From Phycisphaerae bacterium (lineage in GTDB: Bacteria > Planctomycetota > Phycisphaerae > UBA1845 > UTPLA1), in the NCBI GenBank assembly GCA_029259995.1, contig JAJDEC010000366.1, positions 1 to 10,591 on the forward strand: 10,591 nt of DNA, read 5' to 3'. The notes below the pieces were generated by a model. That model was given only the letters and a program-made list of their open reading frames with translations. It did not search any database and was not told the origin of the DNA. Numbering within the stretch: position 1 is the stretch's first letter; every line of letters starts with the position of its first letter. Both the position numbers and the translations under genes were made by a program. Shown one piece after another: positions 7,101 through 10,591 of this stretch.

Positions 7101-8315
7101 CTCGATGATGTGGCGGCCAGAAATGCGGCGCAGCCAATCGGCGTCGGGCTCCGTTCGATCGCCGATCCACTCAAAGACAACGCGCGTGCCGTCCTCCGCT
7201 TCCAATTGCGATCGCGGCGGAAACTGGCTGAACAGATAGTCGTCGTGCGTGTGGCCCTGATGACCGACAGCGACGTGGGCCAGGGGGGACAATCGTTCGC
7301 CGCCGTCAACCGGGCGACTGTCCATTTCGGCGTAGGGGAGAAAGGCGTCAAGCTCAACGGAATATCCAAGATCCTCGGCGAGTGCGTCTTCCGCATTCAG
7401 GACCGGCACAGGCATTCGCCAATGCTCGACAATTGGTATCGGCGTCGTTCGCTTCGACTCGATCCGCGTTCCGTTGACGTTCTCGATCGGCGCCGGGGCG
7501 CGTCCATCCTTGGCGCCGGATGAGACGAATCGCTCGTTGTAGTACGGCAGCGCCGGCAGGTTGAATTCACGCCGCGTCTCGTCCTGATCGTCGATGAGAA
7601 TCGTCAGCGACGGCGTCGTATTGTCATAAAAATCCTGCACGCTCTGAGCGGGTTGCAGCATCGCTGTCAGTTTCGGGCTCACGCGCGCGAATCTGGCGAA
7701 TCGATCCGACATGTCGCGCGTGGACATCGTCGCCGTTTCCGCTTCCTGTCCGGGCACCGTGATCTTCAGCGTGACTTCTTCCGCAGTCTTCATTCCCAGA
7801 TTCTTGACTTCGACGACTTCGACGCGATGCAATCCGCCCAGCATCGGGATGTTCTGTTCCCATGTGCGTCCTTCGGCGGCAACGAGTTGGCCGATTTTCG
7901 CGGAGGCGGGATCGGTCTGAAATCGATCATTCGAATAGATGCCGATCATCGCGGGCGCCATCATCACATCGCCTTCGACTTTCGTGCCGAAGTACCAGAT
8001 CGACGAACCACAGAGCAGCAGCAGACCTGTGTGGACCGTCAGCACGCCGGCATTGATTCTGTTGAACTTGATCCGCCGAAACGTCGTCACGATCAGGTTG
8101 ATGCAGAAGACGATGATGAGGGCCGTGAATATCCAATGATTGAAAAACTGGAATTCCGTCAACTCAAAAATCTGGCGAGAACCGGGCACGGCCGAACCGA
8201 GCGCCCCGTAAGCGAAGATCAGAATGATCAGGAAGATTCCGAGCCATATGCTGCTGAAGAACTCGATAATTGGATTGCGTCGTTTTGACGCTCGTTGAGA
8301 TACGTGCATTTCCAT
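4119..8315 (-). CDS. System II cytochrome c biogenesis ResB-CcsA fusion protein, 1398 residues
   Basis: A single-chain cytochrome c synthetase that moves haem across the cytoplasmic membrane and joins it to CXXCH motifs of apocytochromes. The ResB part has helices at about 22-43, 60-78 and 89-107 (H95 in TVHTGLLLL is a likely haem-path histidine), an extracytoplasmic domain (about 109-722) and a helix at 724-745. A charged cytoplasmic linker (746-787) leads to a signal-peptide-like helix (789-805, ending AQA|AD) and a 250-residue extracytoplasmic domain. The CcsA part (from about 1060) shows H1100 in VHGYDIWLRW, GRIPVANMYEA, H1187 in MLRIHTVL, the WWD segment WGRPWGWDPKE (WGWDPKE at 1336-1342) and H1395 in the terminal GLHSYA. 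All the expected haem-ligand histidines appear present. It is far longer than the roughly 900-1000-residue CcsBA of epsilonproteobacteria. ATG at 8315 has an AGG-containing site 9 bases upstream. Confidence 0.96.
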   Translation of the reverse strand: MEMHVSQRASKRRNPIIEFFSSIWLGIFLIILIFAYGALGSAVPGSRQIFELTEFQFFNHWIFTALIIVFCINLIVTTFRRIKFNRINAGVLTVHTGLLLLCGSSIWYFGTKVEGDVMMAPAMIGIYSNDRFQTDPASAKIGQLVAAEGRTWEQNIPMLGGLHRVEVVEVKNLGMKTAEEVTLKITVPGQEAETATMSTRDMSDRFARFARVSPKLTAMLQPAQSVQDFYDNTTPSLTILIDDQDETRREFNLPALPYYNERFVSSGAKDGRAPAPIENVNGTRIESKRTTPIPIVEHWRMPVPVLNAEDALAEDLGYSVELDAFLPYAEMDSRPVDGGERLSPLAHVAVGHQGHTHDDYLFSQFPPRSQLEAEDGTRVVFEWIGDRTEPDADWLRRISGRHIIEVEVKDKGIRKTFDVKLADTFEIEGTDYTLTIEQLRPSWPLMTAGYQGARASIALVWVKSPTQEFQRSVMDRFPDLNQDRDRAGAKLRDDGGLVDDNIVIRYINADTHHIRLVAGDNFAPTIIHTAPGGGRDMKRIKVGEPVVLAGETELILRELIMKPRLEARPVVIPEENRRSLMDVGRQKSMVRVHLKALDGSWSRWQWVDFSQYNLDHADVFGGSPTIVSGLPSGRDVAFIYGRKRNRLPAPLVLEQLHTEYYPGQRQAREWTSHFRYKEPGTDNVREGKAFLNNTYTIGNWTFFQSAAAADGSSWTVLGVGNRNGVLLQLLACTLISLGMMYAFAIKPILKKRRNERLKANAIQSQLTKKETASVQKDSKRFTEPVRVKSILVFCLLSVFAASAQAADAIVQNEALDQIKAIEKDIDIQKLGAIAMLDNNAWRYTTIESWARKTMRTMHGDISLEGLDPVVSAMEIMFNQRAYIDQPVIYVKDRGVLKDLTKHPIVVSQEEAARMYKQRRVSYEFLARDDVQKRIQELSGETLKNRAMNRMLNAQFHFQKIVDLCTIVPVPNGTKETQWLSPAGLMSPQIMADSGITEAMSLSVLEPFRELTQAWRARDAKAINASIAKLDAALPKLAPDGLYPTVETRHAEQQYRRLSLLRMGWGFYIAAFFVSIFTLSTGYKWPHYLGLGLLIAAVGVHGYDIWLRWGVLGRIPVANMYEAVISSTWCGAMLGLLLELFTRKRVFMFASANLGFFALALPEIIPDTINDNLQTMMPILDDAMLRIHTVLIISSYAVITLAFGVANCYLFVSAIRNGSALARTTIGAQLGALIAVMLGVSDVFAELSGIGIVIATGLLVVGGGLIGLGGFAMLLGAARPAGSAAFNADAFPVERTKSILDDFDLCHRVLLYTATVALFVGIVLGAVWADYSWGRPWGWDPKEVFALNTWLIYAILIHTRFVTKNRGLWTSVLSVVGFAVMQFNWWVVNFYIVGLHSYA

Positions 8316-8373
8316 CTGAGATTACCTGGCTCGCGGTTGGCAGACACTCCCGACCAGGCGACGACGAGGCCCC

Positions 8374-8389
8374 CCGGGACATATCCCGG
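8374..8389. other. Hairpin CCGGGA / TCCCGG in the leader of the ResB-CcsA gene
   Basis: A perfect 6-bp stem (8374-8379 with 8384-8389) and a CATA loop lie about 59 bases upstream of the ATG at 8315. If the promoter candidate at 8390-8418 is real, transcription would begin near 8383, so only part of the hairpin would be in the RNA. It could equally be a protein-binding inverted repeat at the start site. Confidence 0.35.
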
Positions 8390-8418
8390 ATTCTAAGTAC
8401 GCGCGAGGAATAAGTCAT
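8390..8418 (-). promoter_or_regulatory. Sigma70-like promoter candidate for the ResB-CcsA gene
   Basis: On the leftward strand, ATGACT (4 of 6 matches to the -35 consensus) is followed after exactly 17 bases by TAGAAT (5 of 6 matches to the -10 consensus). Start of transcription would fall near 8383, giving a leader of about 68 bases before the ATG at 8315. The -35 box overlaps the central loop of the stem-loop at 8400-8435. It was picked out by eye from one sequence and could be chance. Confidence 0.35.
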
Positions 8419-8435
8419 TCCCCCGGCGACGCGCG
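8400..8435. other. Composite stem-loop between rny and the ResB-CcsA gene
   Basis: The outer arms CGCGCG (8400-8405 and 8430-8435) enclose an inner hairpin GGAAT (8407-8411) / ATTCC (8417-8421) with an AAGTC loop. One side carries an eight-base asymmetric stretch (8422-8429). It lies between the rny terminator candidate and the ResB-CcsA gene, overlapping the promoter candidate. It may be a DNA operator or an RNA structure of read-through transcripts. Confidence 0.35.
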
Positions 8436-8468
8436 CAAACACATCCGCACTTGGGAAATTCGCAGGAA

Positions 8469-8487
8469 CCGCACTGTTTCAATGCGG
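8469..8487 (-). terminator. Terminator-like hairpin directly after rny
   Basis: Starting two bases past the rny stop, the leftward strand reads CCGCATTG-AAA-CAGTGCGG. This is an 8-bp stem with one T-G wobble and a three-base loop. The downstream bases are TTCCTGCG, not a T-run, so termination may be weak, Rho-assisted, or the hairpin may instead protect the 3' end. Confidence 0.45.
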
Positions 8488-8488
8488 A

Positions 8489-10069
8489 TTAGCGGGCGTA
8501 TTCGACGGCCCGGACTTCGCGGAGCAGCGTCACTTTGATCTCGCCGGGATACGTCATGTCGGATTCGATCTTCTTGGCGACATCCCTCGCGATCTTCATC
8601 GCCGAGGCGTCATCGACTTTGTTGGCGTCGACGATCACGCGGACTTCTCGCCCCGCCTGGATCGCGTACGCCTGATGCACGCCATTGAAGCCGGTCGCAA
8701 TGTCTTCAAGATCCCGCAGGCGCTTGATATAGCGCTCCAGGGATTCACGACGACTCCCTGGCCGCGCCGCACTGATCGCGTCCGCAGACGCCACGAGCGG
8801 CGTGTAGGGACTCGTCGCCGGAATGTCGCCGTGATGCCCGGCGACGGCGTTCAGGACTTCCGGCCGCTCGTTGAGCTTGCGGCAGATTTCTTCGCCGATT
8901 TCCGGATGCGTGCCCTCGACGTCCTGGGGGACGGCCTTGCCGATATCGTGCAACAGGCCACAGCGCCGGGCGAGCGTGCCGTTCAGTCCCAGTTCGTCCG
9001 CCATGACCTGGCAGAGATAGGCGACTTCGATCGAATGTCGCAGGACATTCTGTCCGTAGCTCGTGCGATAGTGAAGGCGGCCCAGCAATTCGATCAACTG
9101 ACGATGCAGGCCCTGAACGTTTGCTTCCATGGCCGCCTTCTTGCCGATCTCCATCACTTCCTTCTCGACGGTCTTCCGAATCTCTTCGACGACCTCCTCG
9201 ATGCGCGTCGGATGAATGCGGCCATCGCTGATGAGTTTGGCCAGGGCCTGTCGGCCGATTTCCTTTCGAACAGGATCGAAGCAGGAGAGAATGATCACGC
9301 CGGGCGTGTCGTCGACGATGATGTCAACGCCGGACGCCTTCTCAAACGCGCGGATATTCCGGCCTTCGCGACCGATGACGCGTCCCTTGAGTTCGTCGTT
9401 GGGAATGGGCACTGTGCCGACGGTCGCTTCAGACGTATGGGCGGCGGCGTAACGCTGGACGGCCGTAATCACGATTTCGCGTGAGCGATTCTCGGCCTCG
9501 TCCTGGGCTTCTGTCACGCGTTTGGAAACGATTTCGGCGCATTCGTGTTCCAGCTCGTTCTCGAGCTTCGTAAAAAGCTGCCGTTTGGCGTCGTCCATCG
9601 AGAGTTGTGTGATCTTGAGCAGTTCATTTCGCTGCTTGATAAGCAACTCGTCGATTTCGACGCCCTTCTTGTCCGCCTCTTCGGTCTTCAGTTTGACCTG
9701 GGCTTCGGCTTTTTCGATGTTTCGCTCTTTGAGACTCAGCATGTCGAGTTTCTGATCGAGCTGATCTTCTCGCTTTTCAAGGCGTTTTTCCGCGTCGCGC
9801 AATTCCGATCGTGTCGCCGTGGCTTCCTTCTCGAATTTCTCCTGACGCGCCAGAAATTCGGCCTTTGCGTCCACGGCCGCTTTTTGAACGATTTCGCCGG
9901 CTCGCTCTTCGGCACGTTTGATGATCTGCTCCGCTTCGGTTTCCGCGGTCGCTTTTCGCTGTTTATCGAGGAAGACTTTCACGAACCATCCGGCCGCGAC
10001 GCCGACAATCATGAGTCCGATCGTCAACCCCCAATTCGTGCTGCCTTCAGCAAGCATCTGTCCAATCAT
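8489..10069 (-). CDS. rny: Ribonuclease Y
   Basis: A membrane-anchored endoribonuclease that starts mRNA decay by cutting single-stranded, often 5'-monophosphorylated RNA. With ATG at 10069 it has 526 residues, close to the roughly 520 usual for the family. In order: one N-terminal helix (about 13-30); a long charged coiled coil (about 37-190, rich in Lys, Glu and Ala heptads); a KH RNA-binding domain with GRVIGREGRN at 229-238; and an HD phosphohydrolase domain with H345 (RHSIEVAY) and the metal-binding pair H374-D375 (LLHDIGKA). A C-terminal region ends TLLREVRAVEYAR. The frame can be extended seven codons to a TTG at 10090, but the ATG at 10069 has GAAAGGG 8 bases upstream and the TTG has nothing comparable. 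It lies just upstream of the ResB-CcsA gene on the same strand, separated by 173 bases with a terminator-like hairpin, so the two are probably separate units. Confidence 0.97.
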   Translation of the reverse strand: MIGQMLAEGSTNWGLTIGLMIVGVAAGWFVKVFLDKQRKATAETEAEQIIKRAEERAGEIVQKAAVDAKAEFLARQEKFEKEATATRSELRDAEKRLEKREDQLDQKLDMLSLKERNIEKAEAQVKLKTEEADKKGVEIDELLIKQRNELLKITQLSMDDAKRQLFTKLENELEHECAEIVSKRVTEAQDEAENRSREIVITAVQRYAAAHTSEATVGTVPIPNDELKGRVIGREGRNIRAFEKASGVDIIVDDTPGVIILSCFDPVRKEIGRQALAKLISDGRIHPTRIEEVVEEIRKTVEKEVMEIGKKAAMEANVQGLHRQLIELLGRLHYRTSYGQNVLRHSIEVAYLCQVMADELGLNGTLARRCGLLHDIGKAVPQDVEGTHPEIGEEICRKLNERPEVLNAVAGHHGDIPATSPYTPLVASADAISAARPGSRRESLERYIKRLRDLEDIATGFNGVHQAYAIQAGREVRVIVDANKVDDASAMKIARDVAKKIESDMTYPGEIKVTLLREVRAVEYAR

Positions 10070-10077
10070 GTGTAAGG

Positions 10078-10084
10078 CCCTTTC
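10078..10084 (-). promoter_or_regulatory. Ribosome-binding site GAAAGGG for rny
   Basis: The leftward strand reads GAAAGGG, then CCTTACAC, then ATG at 10069. This purine-rich site selects the ATG over the in-frame TTG at 10090, whose upstream bases (CCGCCCATT) offer no Shine-Dalgarno. Confidence 0.55.
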
Positions 10085-10090
10085 GAGCAA

Positions 10091-10277
10091 AATGGGCGGG
10101 AAATCCGGTCGCGCGTCGCCAACTCGGGGCCGCGCAGAATCGCAGCCGGATCCCGTTCCCTGATAAATAGAGAACTCACCAGTTTTTTCGGAAAGGCGTT
10201 AGCGCGAACGTGGCCCGCGGATTTCTCCACATTGTTCACGCCTGTCAGGAAATGGCGTTCTTGCGAACTTCAGACGG
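10091..10277. other. Leader and promoter region of rny; no gene
   Basis: No coding frame is supportable here. The stretch must hold the rny promoter unless rny is read from upstream. On the leftward strand a TATTTA (10164-10169) in a local AT-rich patch could serve as a -10 box, but no good -35 box lies at the right distance. From 10081 to 10160 the sequence is GC-rich and would form the 5' leader. Confidence 0.35.
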
Positions 10278-10591
10278 CTAGCGATGAAACTTCATCGCCG
10301 ACGCAATCCCCGATCGGAACCGTCCGCCGAACGGACATCCGAGCACTTCGGGACCTGCGCACCATGCCCGATACCGAGTCAACATGGGCTTGACCGGATC
10401 AGAGCGAAGATATCGCGAAATCGTGATCTGACGATTCGAGAGAGGTTGGCGATTCTCAGCCCCTAGGAAGAGGCGCACGCCGACCAGACGATCCGTTTCG
10501 ATCACGAACAGAAACAACACCAAGATGACAAGACAGGCGGTAACCACCACGAAATTGCGACGCCTCCGCAACCCCCGACTTCGCGAAAGTT
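10278..10591 (-). CDS. Small membrane protein, unrecognised, probably cut by the window edge
   Basis: A leftward frame stays open from the right edge to a TAG at 10278. Its in-window part begins with residues FREVGGLRRRRNFVVV. A basic patch is followed by one strongly hydrophobic stretch (VVVTACLVILVLFLFVI), then a polar tail of about 70 residues that is likely extracytoplasmic and has two cysteines. The only possible start inside the window is a TTG at 10571 with no clear ribosome site, so the true start may lie beyond the edge. I do not recognise a family. Charge pattern and membrane segment favour a real gene over a chance frame, but evidence is limited. It lies upstream of rny on the same strand, 208 bases away. 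Confidence 0.5.
   Translation of the reverse strand, partial: LSRSRGLRRRRNFVVVTACLVILVLFLFVIETDRLVGVRLFLGAENRQPLSNRQITISRYLRSDPVKPMLTRYRAWCAGPEVLGCPFGGRFRSGIASAMKFHR

Noticed and set aside
7653..8288. Rightward 211-residue open frame
   Set aside because: It is fully antisense to the conserved ResB part. Its His/Arg/Asp-rich sequence is typical of a shadow frame.
8675..9484. Rightward 269-residue open frame
   Set aside because: It is fully antisense to the KH and HD domains of RNase Y, whose identity is certain.
9545..10075. Rightward 176-residue Leu/Phe-rich frame resembling a membrane protein
   Set aside because: It is the antisense of the RNase Y coiled coil; Lys and Glu codons read backwards give Leu and Phe, so the hydrophobic look is an artefact.

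Overview
The window most likely comes from a planctomycete-type bacterium (Planctomycetota, possibly a Phycisphaerae-like lineage known from metagenomes). This is an inference from four things: high GC; a giant single-chain ResB-CcsA cytochrome c maturation protein; a ribonuclease Y; and a membrane protein whose C-terminal half resembles the pseudopilin-like (H-X9-DG) domains common in that phylum. No rRNA, tRNA, CRISPR array, integrase or transposase was seen.

Layout. Bases 1-256 hold no supportable gene, only short hairpins. Bases 257-2760 are a leftward three-gene cluster read in the order lipoprotein-type SAM methyltransferase, exported four-cysteine protein, YbaK-type aminoacyl-tRNA editing protein. 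The gaps are 16 and 58 bases, so it is probably one operon. Bases 3038-3925 hold one rightward gene for a membrane-anchored pseudopilin-like protein. It is bracketed by two matching 166/167-base elements (2814-2979 and 3938-4104). Each element is a pair of inverted 35-37-base palindromic repeats around an unrelated core, which is a REPIN-like architecture. Bases 4119-8315 encode leftward the 1398-residue ResB-CcsA (System II) fusion. Bases 8489-10069 encode leftward RNase Y. The 173-base gap between these two holds a probable rny terminator hairpin, a sigma70-like promoter candidate and a large stem-loop. A partial small membrane-protein ORF runs off the right edge.

How the genes work together. 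The ResB-CcsA protein is the haem-delivery and ligation machine for c-type cytochromes outside the cytoplasmic membrane. RNase Y is a membrane-tethered endonuclease for mRNA turnover. The left operon mixes an apparently exported methyltransferase, an exported protein of unknown role and a tRNA quality-control domain; no single pathway is evident. The most striking non-genic feature is the pair of REPIN-like elements: their left and right repeats differ at paired hairpin positions in a compensatory way.
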